DNA of 64,000 bases. Source: Pseudomonas fluorescens (GTDB taxonomy: Bacteria > Pseudomonadota > Gammaproteobacteria > Pseudomonadales > Pseudomonadaceae). Under the pieces are notes generated by a model. That model was not told the DNA's origin. It searched no databases and worked only from the letters and a program-made list of their open reading frames with translations. Position 1 is the stretch's first letter. Every line of letters begins with the position of its first letter. The DNA is taken from contig NZ_CABVII010000010.1 in the NCBI RefSeq assembly GCF_902497995.1, positions 1-64,000 of the forward strand, written 5' to 3'. Shown piece after piece: positions 1-8,410 of the stretch. Made by a program: the position numbers and the translations under genes.

Positions 1-1
1 G

Positions 2-118
2 CACTACCGTGCGATCCGCGGGGAAGGGCACCGCTCGCTGGCTGAGGGGCAGCAGGTGGAATATGCGGTGGTGACGGGCGAGAAGGGCTTGCTGGCTGAA
101 GACGTCGTCGGCCTGTAA
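2..118 (+). CDS. Cold-shock domain protein, C-terminal fragment
   Basis: Only the last 38 codons are in the window; the gene starts to the left. The reading begins HYRAIRGEGHRSL, followed by EGQQVEYAVV and a short KGL-AEDV tail. This matches the end of the RNA-binding beta-barrel of CspA-type cold-shock proteins, where the HYRAI strand continues the RNP2 surface. Such proteins bind single-stranded RNA and DNA and act as RNA chaperones in the cytoplasm. In PAO1 a cold-shock gene lies next to the rlmA-dapE pair, which supports the call by context. The N-terminal RNP1 motif cannot be checked here. Confidence 0.8.
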   Translation, partial: HYRAIRGEGHRSLAEGQQVEYAVVTGEKGLLAEDVVGL

Positions 119-142
119 CTCGCTCCTCGGGCCACCCAAAAC

Positions 143-220
143 CCTGTAGGAGCGAGGCTTGCCCGCGAAGGCGTCCGCACTGGCGCCAAGAGCTTCGCGG
201 GCAAGCCTCGCTCCTACAGG
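143..220. repeat. REP-type inverted repeat (GTAGGAGCGAGGCTTGC class)
   Basis: Two arms of about 28 bp, the left beginning CCTGTAGGAGCGAGGCTTGC and the right being its reverse complement, flank a short spacer. It lies between two convergent genes and could fold as a long hairpin. It belongs to the repetitive extragenic palindromes of fluorescent pseudomonads and recurs in this window in several variants. Confidence 0.85.
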
Positions 221-236
221 TTTCCGGTGTTGCGGG

Positions 237-614
237 TTACGCGGTTTTCCAGGTGATCTCTTCTTCACCATCAGCGCTGATGCGCATCCAGCGATCCGCC
301 GATTCTTCACCTTCTTCCTCGACCCAGCTACCCGGTGCGCAGCGCACTTCTACGTTCAGCGCGGCAAACGCGGCGCGGGCGCAGGCGATGTCGTCTTCCC
401 ACGGGGTCTGGTCACTTTCCAGGTACAGGCTGTTCCATTTGCCCACGGCTTTCGGCAGCCAGGTCACCGGCACGCTGCCGGCCTTGCACTTGTAGGTCTG
501 GCCTTTCTGCACCCAGTCGGTGCACGGTCCCAACGCTTGGCCGAGCCAGGCCGCGATGGCCTTGTAGTCGACGTCGGCGTCTTTGAGGTAAATCTCGATA
601 TCGGGTTGGCGCAT
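237..614 (-). CDS. Conserved hypothetical protein (PA1160-like by position)
   Basis: A 125-residue soluble protein starting MRQPDIEIYL; an upstream in-frame extension reads into less protein-like sequence, so the ATG at 614 is preferred. It has no signal peptide and no membrane segment. It is rich in Trp and acidic residues, with a C-terminal acidic patch (EEEGEES). I recognise no domain or catalytic motif. It sits just upstream of rlmA-dapE and reads in the same direction, as a hypothetical gene does in PAO1. It is probably a Pseudomonas-conserved protein of unknown role. Confidence 0.7.
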   Translation of the reverse strand: MRQPDIEIYLKDADVDYKAIAAWLGQALGPCTDWVQKGQTYKCKAGSVPVTWLPKAVGKWNSLYLESDQTPWEDDIACARAAFAALNVEVRCAPGSWVEEEGEESADRWMRISADGEEEITWKTA

Positions 615-698
615 GGATGTCCTCACTGCGGGTCTGAAAAATCCATTCGCGGATTTAGCCGGCCTCAAGCCTTTGCTCAAGGCCAAAAAAGTTAGAAG

Positions 699-1508
699 TT
701 ACTGCAGCACGAAATAATCGTAGCGCATCGAGACGGTGACCTCGAACGGCTCGGCCTGCTCGATGACTGCTGCCCGGCGTTCGGCACTGGCGCGCCAGCC
801 GTGAGGCGTCATGGCCAACAGGTTCGCGCGATCCTGACCGCTTTCCAGCGTCAGTTGGAATTCCAGTGTTTCACTGTGTTGCAGCGTCATGCCTTCCGGC
901 ACCAGGGCCAGATGCTTATTATCGGTGTACTCACGGACTTCGTCGTACAGCCGCTCGCGCAATTCCATCAGATGGCCGCTGGTCGGCCCGACCTTCATCA
1001 AACCGCCGCCGGGGCTAAGCAGACGTTTGGCTTCCTCCCAGTCCAGCGGGCTGAAGACACTGGCGAGAAACTGGCAACTGCCAGAGGCCAACGGCACCCG
1101 GGCCATACTGGCGATCAACCAGGTCAGCTGCGGGTTGCGCTTGCAGGCGCGTTTGACCGCTTCCCGGGAGATGTCCAGCGCGTAACCATCGGCATTGGGC
1201 AGGGCCTCGGCGATTTGCGCGGTGTAGTACCCTTCGCCACAGCCGATGTCCAGCCAGCGCTGCGGCGCATACCCGGCAGCCAGTTGCGCCAGACGCCTGG
1301 CCACCGGCGCGTAATGGCCGGCGTTCAGGAAGTCGCGGCGGGCTTCGACCATCGCCAGGTTATCCCCAGGGTCGCGGCTGTTCTTGTGCTGCACCGGCAA
1401 CAGGTTCAGGTAACCCTGGCGCGCGCGGTCGAAACGATGCCCGGCGGGGCAGGCCACGCCGTTGTCCACCGCATTCAGCGGTTCGCTGCAGATCGGGCAG
1501 GCCAGCAT
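699..1508 (-). CDS. rlmA: 23S rRNA (guanine-N1)-methyltransferase RlmA
   Basis: A 269-residue SAM-dependent methyltransferase that methylates N1 of a guanine in helix 35 of 23S rRNA (G745 in E. coli). The N-terminus holds a zinc ribbon with Cys4, Cys7, Cys20 and His24 (ACPIC ... ACPAGH), a hallmark of RlmA/RrmA. A Rossmann SAM-binding motif follows around residue 85 (LDIGCGEGYY). The length matches the family. Its ATG overlaps the dapE stop in an ATGA arrangement, so the two are translationally coupled with dapE first. The same pair occurs in PAO1 (PA1161-PA1162). Confidence 0.93.
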   Translation of the reverse strand: MLACPICSEPLNAVDNGVACPAGHRFDRARQGYLNLLPVQHKNSRDPGDNLAMVEARRDFLNAGHYAPVARRLAQLAAGYAPQRWLDIGCGEGYYTAQIAEALPNADGYALDISREAVKRACKRNPQLTWLIASMARVPLASGSCQFLASVFSPLDWEEAKRLLSPGGGLMKVGPTSGHLMELRERLYDEVREYTDNKHLALVPEGMTLQHSETLEFQLTLESGQDRANLLAMTPHGWRASAERRAAVIEQAEPFEVTVSMRYDYFVLQ

Positions 1509-2659
1509 CAGGCGAGCAACTTGATCAGGGTCTGGTAATAGATTTCGGTCAGCACGTCGAGGTCGGCGGCCAGCACGCGCTCGTTGACCTGGTGGATCGT
1601 CGCGTTGACCGGGCCCAGTTCAACCACTTGAGTGCCCATGGTCGCAATGAAACGTCCGTCGGACGTGCCACCACTGGTCGAGGCTTTGGTTTCGCGACCG
1701 GTGATGTCCTTGATGCTCGACGCGACGGCATCCAGCAACGCACCCGGCTCGGTGAGGAATGGCAGACCGGACAGCGCCCAATCGATGTGCCAGTCCAGGC
1801 CATGCTTGTCGAGGATGTCGGCAACGCGCTTTTGCAGGCCTTCGACGGTCGACTCGGTGGAGAAGCGGAAGTTGAACACGGCCACCAGGTCACCGGGGAT
1901 CACGTTGGTCGCGCCGGTGCCGGAATTGACGTTGGAGATCTGGAAGCTGGTCGGCGGGAAGAAATCGTTGCCGTGGTCCCAGTGCTCGGCGGCCAGTTCG
2001 GCCAGTGCCGGTGCGGCGAGGTGGATCGGGTTCTTCGCCAGGTGTGGATACGCCACGTGACCCTGCACGCCGCGCACGGTCAGTTTGGCGCCGAGGGAGC
2101 CGCGACGACCGTTTTTCACAACGTCACCGACCAGCGTGGTGCTCGACGGTTCGCCGACGATGCACCAGTCCAGACGCTCCTTGCGGGCGGCGAGGCGTTC
2201 AACTACTGCCTTGGTGCCGTGGTGCGCCGGGCCTTCTTCGTCGCTGGTGATCAGGAAAGCGACCTTGCCCTTGTGGTCCGGGTAGTCGGCGACGAAGCGC
2301 TCGGCTGCCACGGTCATGGAGGCGAGGCTGCCTTTCATGTCCGCCGCGCCACGGCCGCAGAGCATGCCGTGTTCGTCGATCAACGCGTTGAACGGTTCGA
2401 TCTGCCAGGCGGTGACCGGGCCGGTCGGGACGACGTCGGTGTGGCCGGCGAAGCAAAGCACCGGACCCTCGTGTTTACCGTGGGTCGCCCAGAAGTTATC
2501 CACATCTTCGATGCGCATGGGCTCGAGGTTGAACCCGGCATCGCCCAGGCGCTGCATCATCTGCTTCTGGCAATCGGCGTCGACCGGCGTCACGGACGGA
2601 CGGCGGATCAGGTCGATGGCGAGTTGAAGGGTCGGCGAAAGGTCGGCGTGGGCCGTCAT
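1508..2659 (-). CDS. dapE: Succinyl-diaminopimelate desuccinylase
   Basis: DapE hydrolyses N-succinyl-LL-2,6-diaminopimelate to succinate and LL-diaminopimelate in lysine and peptidoglycan precursor synthesis. It is a 383-residue di-zinc M20 peptidase fold. Metal and catalytic residues are visible: His73 and Asp75 in GHTDVVPTG, Asp108 in DMKGSLA, the Glu141-Glu142 pair in DEEGPAHHG, Glu170 and His356 (NATIHQ). The start MTAHADLSP was chosen because the upstream in-frame extension is REP-derived sequence. It is followed by rlmA with an ATGA overlap. DapD and DapC, which act earlier in the pathway, are encoded 6-8 kb away. Confidence 0.97.
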   Translation of the reverse strand: MTAHADLSPTLQLAIDLIRRPSVTPVDADCQKQMMQRLGDAGFNLEPMRIEDVDNFWATHGKHEGPVLCFAGHTDVVPTGPVTAWQIEPFNALIDEHGMLCGRGAADMKGSLASMTVAAERFVADYPDHKGKVAFLITSDEEGPAHHGTKAVVERLAARKERLDWCIVGEPSSTTLVGDVVKNGRRGSLGAKLTVRGVQGHVAYPHLAKNPIHLAAPALAELAAEHWDHGNDFFPPTSFQISNVNSGTGATNVIPGDLVAVFNFRFSTESTVEGLQKRVADILDKHGLDWHIDWALSGLPFLTEPGALLDAVASSIKDITGRETKASTSGGTSDGRFIATMGTQVVELGPVNATIHQVNERVLAADLDVLTEIYYQTLIKLLA

Positions 2660-2698
2660 GGAAAACTCCGGAAAACTTGAATATGGGCGCGGTCTTAA

Positions 2699-2770
2699 TG
2701 TGGGAGCGGGCTTGCTCGCGAAGCTTTTAGCGTCAGTGATGACGCCTTCGCGAGCAAGCCCGCTCCCACA
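2699..2770. repeat. REP-type inverted repeat (GTGGGAGCGGGCTTGC class)
   Basis: Arms TGTGGGAGCGGGCTTGCTCG and its reverse complement surround a spacer of about 24 bp. The repeat lies in the gap upstream of dapE and downstream of ndvB, both on the minus strand. An over-long dapE start would translate this repeat. Confidence 0.85.
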
Positions 2771-2878
2771 GGTATTGAGTTCGGCCGTTAAACCGAGTCC
2801 CGCCAAGGCCTGCAAAATGGCGGTTATCTTAAAGCAAAACGGCAGCCATTGGCCGCCGTTTAGTGCATCCGCAGCGAT

Positions 2879-5470
2879 TTAGACCGCTGGCAGTGGCTCG
2901 GCTTCGACCGAAGGTTTCGGCAGCGAAGACAGGAACGCCATGATCAGCGCCGCCAGGTATGGCAGCGACTGCACCAGCAACATGGTCACCCAGAAGCGCA
3001 TGTCGTTGCTTGGCATGCCGTTCACCAGGTAAATCCCCAGCGCCGCACCCCACAACAGCAGCATGATGAACACTTCTTCCCGCGCCTCGGAAATGGCCAC
3101 CCAGAAGCCGTGATTATCGGCGTTTTTCGGTGTGCGGAAGAATGGAATGCTGCTGGTGAAGAAACCGTACAACACCGCCTTGGCAATGGTATGCGACAAC
3201 GCCAGTCCGGCCAGTGCCGCGCAGAAGGCATCCTTGAGGTTGACCCCCACCGCGCGACGGTAGAGGAAGATGATCTTGCCGACCTTGAATACAAACAGCG
3301 CCAATGGCGGGATCGCGAAAATCAGCAACGGCGGGTCGACCCGTTGCGGCACGATAATCATCGCTGCCGACCACAACAGTGCGCCGACGGTGAAGAAAAT
3401 GTTCATGCCGTCCGCCACCCACGGCAACCAGCCCGCGAGGAAGTGGTAACGCTGGCCACGGGTCAGTTCGGTGTCCTTGCCGCGCAACAGGCTGGCGGTG
3501 TGGCGCTTGATGATCTGAATCGCGCCATAGGCCCAGCGGAACCGCTGTTTCTTGAAGTCGATAAAGGTATCGGGCATCAGGCCTTTGCCATAGCTGGTGT
3601 GGTAATACGCCGCCGACAGGCCTTTTTCGAATACACGCAGGCCCAGCTCGGCGTCTTCACAGATGCACCAGTCGGCCCAACCGAGCTCCTCGAGCACCGA
3701 GCGCCGGGTCATGGTCATGGTGCCGTGCTGGATGATCGCGTCACGGTCGTTGCGAGTGACCATGCCGATGTGGAAGAAGCCTTTGTATTCCGCATAGCAG
3801 AGCTTCTTGAAGGTGCTTTCGTTCTGGTCGCGGTAATCCTGCGGCGACTGCACCACGGCGATTTTCGGATCGGCGAAGTGCGGCACCATGTGCTTGAGCC
3901 AATTCGGGTCGACGCAGTAGTCCGAGTCGATCACCGCAATCACTTCGGCATCCTTGGCGGTGTGCGGAATCAGGTAATTGAGCGCGCCACCCTTGAAACC
4001 GGCCAACGGCGCGACATGGAAGAACTTGAAACGCGGGCCGAGGGTTTCGCAATAGTCGCGCACCGGTTCCCAGACCGCCGGGTCCTTGGTGTTGTTGTCG
4101 ATGATCAGGACTTCGAAATCCGGATAATCGAGGTTGGCCAGGGCGTTGAGGGTCTGTTTGACCATCTCCGGCGGCTCGTTGTAGCAAGGGACGTGAATCG
4201 AGACTTTCGGTCGGTAGTGCGAATCACCCACCACCGGCAGGAATTCGCGCCGACGCTTGTGGGTCCAGACCGCTTCGGCCAGTTCGTGGGCTTCGGTCAG
4301 CAGCACGATAAACACCCCGAGGGCGCCGAGGGCGAGCAGGAAGCCCACCGTCAGGCTGAACCAGGTGCTGTATTGCAGGCTGTAGTCATAACCGATCCAC
4401 ACCAGCACCGAACCGCAGAGGAACGCAATGAAGGTCAGGAAGGTACGGCCGCGTTGACGCAGGGCCGAGCCGTCGATCATCAACAGGGTCAGGGACAGCA
4501 GGGCCAACACCACCGAACCGACAGCCAGCACCCGCCATTGCGGGATCGCGACGACCGGTCCTTCAAAGTTGAATTTCTGCTGCCGTGCGGCGTTGAAAAC
4601 GCCCCAGTAAGCGCCCACCGAGCCTTCGTCACTGGCCTTCCACGGTTGGTCAAACGCTTCGATCACGAAGTAGTTGAAACCCTGGCGATTGAGTTTGTTG
4701 ACCAGCGTGCGCAGGTAAATCGCCTGGTCTGCCGGAGACGCATCGGCGCCGCCGCGCATGCGACCGTTGCTCGGCCAGCCAACCTCCGACAGTAGCAGCG
4801 GCTTTTTCGGGAACATTTTTTTCAGGTCCCGGGCGCGATCGAGGACGAACTGCCCTGACTGCTCCATCGGCACGTGTTCCCAGTACGGCAGGATGTGCGC
4901 GGCGATCAGGTCGACGTGCTTGGCCAGGCTGGGGTTTTCTTCCCAGACGTGCCATTGCTCGGAGGTGGTCACCGGCACTTTCACCGCCGCGCGGACTCGA
5001 TCGAGAATAATGCTGAGTTCCGCGGCGGTAATTTCCTTACGGAAGATCGCCTCGTTGCCTACAACCACGCGAACCACACTGCGCGAACTGTTGGCGAGTT
5101 CGATCGCACGCGTGATCTCACGCTCGTTGCGCTCCTCATCCGGGCTGATCCAGATGCCGAGAGTGACCCGCAGGCCGAATTCTTCTGCCAGTTTGGGAAT
5201 GTTTCCCAGGGTGCCATCGACCGAGTAAGTACGGATGTTGTCCGTCAGCTTGCTCAGGATCTCCAGATCGCGACGCATTTCATCGTCGCTCGGGTATTGC
5301 TCTTTCTGTGGGTACTGGCCTTGCTGGAATGGCGAGTACGAAAAGCCGGAGATCTGTTCTGGCCAGTTGGGGGCGGTGACCGGGCGATTGATCAGCGCCC
5401 AGAAGCCGGTAAACAAGGCAGCGATGGCAAGCACCACCACCAGGTTGAGTCCAAATTTACGCGATGACAT
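2879..5470 (-). CDS. ndvB: NdvB-type beta-glucan synthase (GH17-like plus GT2)
   Basis: An 863-residue membrane protein. An N-terminal membrane segment (about residues 8-27) leads into a GH17-like domain to about residue 310, which retains both family glutamates (VVVGNEAIF and LLSEVGWPSN). Several membrane spans then lead to a family-2 glycosyltransferase with a DSD motif (VIDSDYCVD), an ED pair (ICEDAELGLR) and the QxxRW motif (QRFRWAYG), then more membrane spans. The NdvB family makes periplasmic cyclic beta-1,3 glucans from UDP-glucose; in P. aeruginosa NdvB (PA1163) these are linked to biofilm antibiotic tolerance. A TTG start six codons upstream is possible, but the ATG at 5470 gives a better N-terminus. 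Confidence 0.88.
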   Translation of the reverse strand: MSSRKFGLNLVVVLAIAALFTGFWALINRPVTAPNWPEQISGFSYSPFQQGQYPQKEQYPSDDEMRRDLEILSKLTDNIRTYSVDGTLGNIPKLAEEFGLRVTLGIWISPDEERNEREITRAIELANSSRSVVRVVVGNEAIFRKEITAAELSIILDRVRAAVKVPVTTSEQWHVWEENPSLAKHVDLIAAHILPYWEHVPMEQSGQFVLDRARDLKKMFPKKPLLLSEVGWPSNGRMRGGADASPADQAIYLRTLVNKLNRQGFNYFVIEAFDQPWKASDEGSVGAYWGVFNAARQQKFNFEGPVVAIPQWRVLAVGSVVLALLSLTLLMIDGSALRQRGRTFLTFIAFLCGSVLVWIGYDYSLQYSTWFSLTVGFLLALGALGVFIVLLTEAHELAEAVWTHKRRREFLPVVGDSHYRPKVSIHVPCYNEPPEMVKQTLNALANLDYPDFEVLIIDNNTKDPAVWEPVRDYCETLGPRFKFFHVAPLAGFKGGALNYLIPHTAKDAEVIAVIDSDYCVDPNWLKHMVPHFADPKIAVVQSPQDYRDQNESTFKKLCYAEYKGFFHIGMVTRNDRDAIIQHGTMTMTRRSVLEELGWADWCICEDAELGLRVFEKGLSAAYYHTSYGKGLMPDTFIDFKKQRFRWAYGAIQIIKRHTASLLRGKDTELTRGQRYHFLAGWLPWVADGMNIFFTVGALLWSAAMIIVPQRVDPPLLIFAIPPLALFVFKVGKIIFLYRRAVGVNLKDAFCAALAGLALSHTIAKAVLYGFFTSSIPFFRTPKNADNHGFWVAISEAREEVFIMLLLWGAALGIYLVNGMPSNDMRFWVTMLLVQSLPYLAALIMAFLSSLPKPSVEAEPLPAV

Positions 5471-5747
5471 AGCTATTTCGGGTTCCAAAAGGCTGTGGAA
5501 CTAAGGACCGGTCGGCGGGAGCCAAGGGGCGCGCATCCTACACCGGGCGCTCCCTGAGCGTACAGCTGACAGGGAAATGCCCTACGTTTGGCAATCCAAC
5601 TCGACTTAAGTTCTTTCGTCGGCCTTTGTAGGTTAATTCTTTGTACTGCGTAGTCTGATTGGAGTGACCGAAACACCGTTCATAGCCCAAGGATGCTCTT
5701 GGCCGTCTTCGGCCCTATAATGCGCGCCGGTTTTTGGGGTAATGGTC
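5471..5747. promoter_or_regulatory. Divergent intergenic region ndvB/tcdA
   Basis: This 277-bp stretch separates two divergent genes. On the plus strand a perfect TATAAT lies at 5716-5721 ahead of tcdA, followed by GGGG at 5736-5739, which sets the tcdA start at 5748 (8-base spacing). No good -35 is seen at the usual distance. Two inverted CCGGTCGGCGGGAGCC / GGGCGC-rich segments near ndvB look like its leader. No ORF of merit is present. Confidence 0.5.
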
Positions 5748-6560
5748 ATGAGTACAGAAGATCCGCGGTTTGCTGGCATCGCCCGGTTGTATGGCATCGA
5801 AGGCCTGGAGCGCTTGCGCGCGGCCCATGTGGCGATCGTCGGTGTCGGCGGCGTCGGCTCCTGGGCGGCGGAAGCCGTTGCGCGTTGCGGCGTGGGCGAG
5901 ATTTCGCTGTTCGACCTGGACGACGTCTGCGTCAGTAATGCCAACCGTCAGTTGCACGCGCTCGACAGTACGGTCGGCAAACCCAAGGTCGAGGTGATGG
6001 CCGAACGCCTGAGCGGGATCAACCCGGACTGCACGGTGCACCAGGTGGCGGATTTCGTCACCCGCGAGACCATGGCCGAGTACATCACGCCGGACATCGA
6101 CTGCGTGATCGACTGCATCGACAGTGTGAATGCCAAGGCTGCACTGATCGCCTGGTGCAAGCGGCGCAAGATCCAGATCATCACCACCGGCGGGGCAGGC
6201 GGGCAGATCGACCCGACGCTGATCCAGGTGTGCGACCTGAATCGCACTTTCAACGATCCGCTGGCGTCGAAAGTACGCTCGACCCTGCGCCGCGATTACA
6301 ACTTCTCACGCACCGTGACCCGCCATTACAGCGTGCCGTGCGTGTTTTCCACCGAACAGCTGCGCTACCCGAAACCGGATGGCAGCATTTGCCTGCAGAA
6401 GAGTTTTGTCGGGGATGGGGTGAAGCTCGACTGCGCCGGGGGATTCGGCGCGGTGATGATGGTGACGGCGACGTTCGGCATGGTCGCGGCGACCAAGGCT
6501 GTGGATAAGATTGTGGCTGGGGTGCGGCGGCCGGCGGATCGCGTAAAGCCTGAGATTTAG
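5748..6560 (+). CDS. tcdA: tRNA threonylcarbamoyladenosine dehydratase
   Basis: TcdA (CsdL) is an E1-like ATP-dependent enzyme that cyclises t6A at tRNA position 37 to ct6A. The 270-residue protein has the nucleotide-binding loop GVGGVGSWAAE near residue 38, the DLDDV motif and the DCIDSVNAK segment shared with MoeB/ThiF/E1 proteins. The start at 5748 (MSTEDPRF) was preferred over the ATG at 5742 because the GGGG ribosome-binding site is only two bases from the latter. It is convergent with csdE-csdA; in E. coli the three genes form the csd locus and CsdA/CsdE support TcdA activity. Confidence 0.95.
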   Translation: MSTEDPRFAGIARLYGIEGLERLRAAHVAIVGVGGVGSWAAEAVARCGVGEISLFDLDDVCVSNANRQLHALDSTVGKPKVEVMAERLSGINPDCTVHQVADFVTRETMAEYITPDIDCVIDCIDSVNAKAALIAWCKRRKIQIITTGGAGGQIDPTLIQVCDLNRTFNDPLASKVRSTLRRDYNFSRTVTRHYSVPCVFSTEQLRYPKPDGSICLQKSFVGDGVKLDCAGGFGAVMMVTATFGMVAATKAVDKIVAGVRRPADRVKPEI

Positions 6561-6577
6561 GGGGCTATGGATGGCCT

Positions 6578-6674
6578 CTTCGCGAGCAAGCCCGCTCCCA
6601 CATTTTGATCTGCGCCGGATACAAAATCCAAGTCCACCTCAGATCAAAATGTGGGAGCGGGCTTGCTCGCGAAG
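6578..6674. repeat. REP-type inverted repeat with perfect 34-bp arms
   Basis: The arms at 6578-6611 and 6641-6674 are exact reverse complements over 34 bp, so the identity runs past the usual REP core into an ATTTTGATCT extension. The loop is 29 bp. It lies between the convergent tcdA and csdE genes, where it may act as a bidirectional mRNA 3' stabiliser or terminator. Confidence 0.9.
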
Positions 6675-6677
6675 CGG

Positions 6678-7082
6678 TTAACCAGCCAACTCATTCATCC
6701 GCTGTAGCACGGCATTGAGGCCATTGCTCCGCGAGGGAGACAGTTGCCGTGACAAACCCAACTGACTGAACCACTCCGGCAAATCCACCTGTTGCAACTC
6801 AGCCGCCGACAACCCGTTGACCCGAGCCAGCAACAACGCGACCAACCCGCGAATCAATCGCGCATCGCTGCTTGCGGCGAACTGCCAGTGGCCGTCCTGC
6901 AACGCGCCCACCAACCAGACCTGACTTTCACAGCCGTGCACCCGGTTGGCATCGATTTTGTCCACATCACTCAACGCGGGCAGACGATCGCCCCACTGCA
7001 TCAGCAGCCGCGCGCGTTGTTCCCAGCCGGCGGCAGTCTGAAAGGTTTCGAGCGCAATGACGGCATCGGCAGGCAAACTCAT
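6678..7082 (-). CDS. csdE: Cysteine desulfurase sulfur acceptor CsdE (SufE family)
   Basis: A 134-residue SufE-fold protein that takes the persulfide sulfur from CsdA onto its own cysteine. The acceptor Cys51 is in the family motif VHGCES. The length fits CsdE/SufE (about 140). Its ATG overlaps the end of csdA in an ATGA arrangement on the minus strand, which argues for equimolar translation with its enzyme. The neighbouring tcdA makes CsdE more likely than a general SufE. Confidence 0.92.
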   Translation of the reverse strand: MSLPADAVIALETFQTAAGWEQRARLLMQWGDRLPALSDVDKIDANRVHGCESQVWLVGALQDGHWQFAASSDARLIRGLVALLLARVNGLSAAELQQVDLPEWFSQLGLSRQLSPSRSNGLNAVLQRMNELAG

Positions 7083-8284
7083 CGCAACATCTCCAGCGCC
7101 TGATCCAGCGCGTCAAAGAACCGTTCCAGGTCTTCGGAGTCGTTGTACAGCGCCAATGACACCCGAATCGCCCCGGCCAGTTCGAAGCTTTTCAGCAGCG
7201 GCATGGCGCAATGATGGCCGGCGCGTACCGCGATCCCTTGTTCGGTCAGCAGATGTGCCAGATCGGAGTTATGTACACCCTCGACAACAAAACTGACCAG
7301 GGCCAACTGCGGTTTGCCCAGCAGGCGGATGCCGGTGCGCGCCTCAAGGCCCTTGAGCAGATAGTCATGCAGCGCCGTTTCGTGGGCGGACACGGCTTCC
7401 TGATCAAGCCCGGCAAGGTAATCGAGGGTCGCCCCCAGGCCGATCACGCCGGCAATCGGCGGCGTACCTGCTTCAAAACCCAGTGGCGCCGGACGAAAGC
7501 GGGCGTCGTGATAATTGGCATCCATCACCATTTCACCGCCAAATTGCCAGTGGCGCAGTTGCTCTAGCGCTTTATCGCGCCCGAACAGCACGCCGAGGCC
7601 CTCGGGGCCATAGAGCTTATGGCTGGAAAATACATAGAAGTCGCAACCCAGGGCCTGCACGTCATGCCGACCGTGAACCACGCCCTGAGCGCCATCGACC
7701 ACGGTCAATGCGTCGTGTGCCTGGGCTAGCGCCAACAACGCGGGCAACGGCTGCCAGGCGCCGAGCACGTTGGACAGCTGACTGACTGCCACCAGGCGGG
7801 TTCGTGGATTGATCAACTGCGCAGCGGCATCAAGATCGATCAAACCACTGGCATCCAGCGGCAAGATCACCAGCTTCAGGTCGCGACGGTGGGCCAGTTG
7901 CTGCCACGGCAACAGATTGGCGTGATGCTCCAGGGCACTGATGACGATTTCATCGCCCGGATTGAACAGGTGTTCCAGGCCATAGGCCAGGAGATTCAGC
8001 GCGGAAGTCGCGCCGTGGGTAAAGATGATCTGTCCGCAATCGCTGGCATTGAGCCATTGGGCGACCTTGCGGCGGCTGTCCTCGAACGCCTGGGTGGCAT
8101 GGGCGCCGGGCAAGTGTTGCGCCCGATGCACGTTGGCCGCGCCGTTGGCGTAGTAATGCGCCAGGGCATCCAGCAGGGCTTGGGGTTTTTGCGTGGTGGC
8201 GGCGTTGTCCAGATAGGTCTGGTCTTGCCGTTGCAATGCGGCGATGGCCGGAAAATCGGCGCGCCAGGGAGAGGGAATCATCAT
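7079..8284 (-). CDS. csdA: Cysteine desulfurase CsdA
   Basis: A PLP-dependent group II cysteine desulfurase (401 residues) that removes sulfur from L-cysteine and passes it as a persulfide to CsdE. The cofactor lysine is Lys223 in SSHKLYGPEG, with Asp197 in VVDGAQG against the PLP pyridine. The catalytic cysteine is Cys359 in AGHHCAMP, the group II setting. The start at 8284 (MMIPSPWRAD) has AGGG about ten bases upstream; the longer ORF runs into a REP repeat and was rejected. It shares an ATGA overlap with csdE. Confidence 0.95.
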   Translation of the reverse strand: MMIPSPWRADFPAIAALQRQDQTYLDNAATTQKPQALLDALAHYYANGAANVHRAQHLPGAHATQAFEDSRRKVAQWLNASDCGQIIFTHGATSALNLLAYGLEHLFNPGDEIVISALEHHANLLPWQQLAHRRDLKLVILPLDASGLIDLDAAAQLINPRTRLVAVSQLSNVLGAWQPLPALLALAQAHDALTVVDGAQGVVHGRHDVQALGCDFYVFSSHKLYGPEGLGVLFGRDKALEQLRHWQFGGEMVMDANYHDARFRPAPLGFEAGTPPIAGVIGLGATLDYLAGLDQEAVSAHETALHDYLLKGLEARTGIRLLGKPQLALVSFVVEGVHNSDLAHLLTEQGIAVRAGHHCAMPLLKSFELAGAIRVSLALYNDSEDLERFFDALDQALEMLR

Positions 8285-8325
8285 GGTGCTCGGCCCTGAT
8301 AAACATGGGCGGGGGTACGCCGAAT

Positions 8326-8385
8326 CCTGTAGGAGCGAGGCTTGCCCGCGCCAAAAGCTTCGCGAGCAAGCTTCGCTCCTACAGG
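8326..8385. repeat. REP-type inverted repeat, short loop
   Basis: Arms CCTGTAGGAGCGAGGCTTGC and the near-perfect complement GAGCAAGCTTCGCTCCTACA surround a 12-15 bp loop. It sits between csdA and dapD (both minus). The arms differ at a few positions (CCCGC against CTCGC, AGGCTT against AAGCTT), so the two halves belong to slightly different subtypes. Confidence 0.8.
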
Positions 8386-8410
8386 TGATCGTGTCTGCCA
8401 ATAGCTCGGC

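Noticed and set aside
159..695. 178-codon plus-strand ORF over the first REP and hypothetical gene
   Set aside because: It begins inside a REP repeat and reads antisense to a better supported minus-strand gene.
2660..2815. Upstream extension of dapE
   Set aside because: The extra 52 codons translate a REP repeat; the family start is at 2659.
3110..4795. 561-codon open frame antisense to ndvB
   Set aside because: Opposite the GT2 and GH17 domains of a clear sense protein; Arg/His/Gln-rich, no domain.
5699..5721. TTGGCC-TATAAT as tcdA promoter
   Set aside because: The spacing is only 11 bp; only the -10 match is kept.
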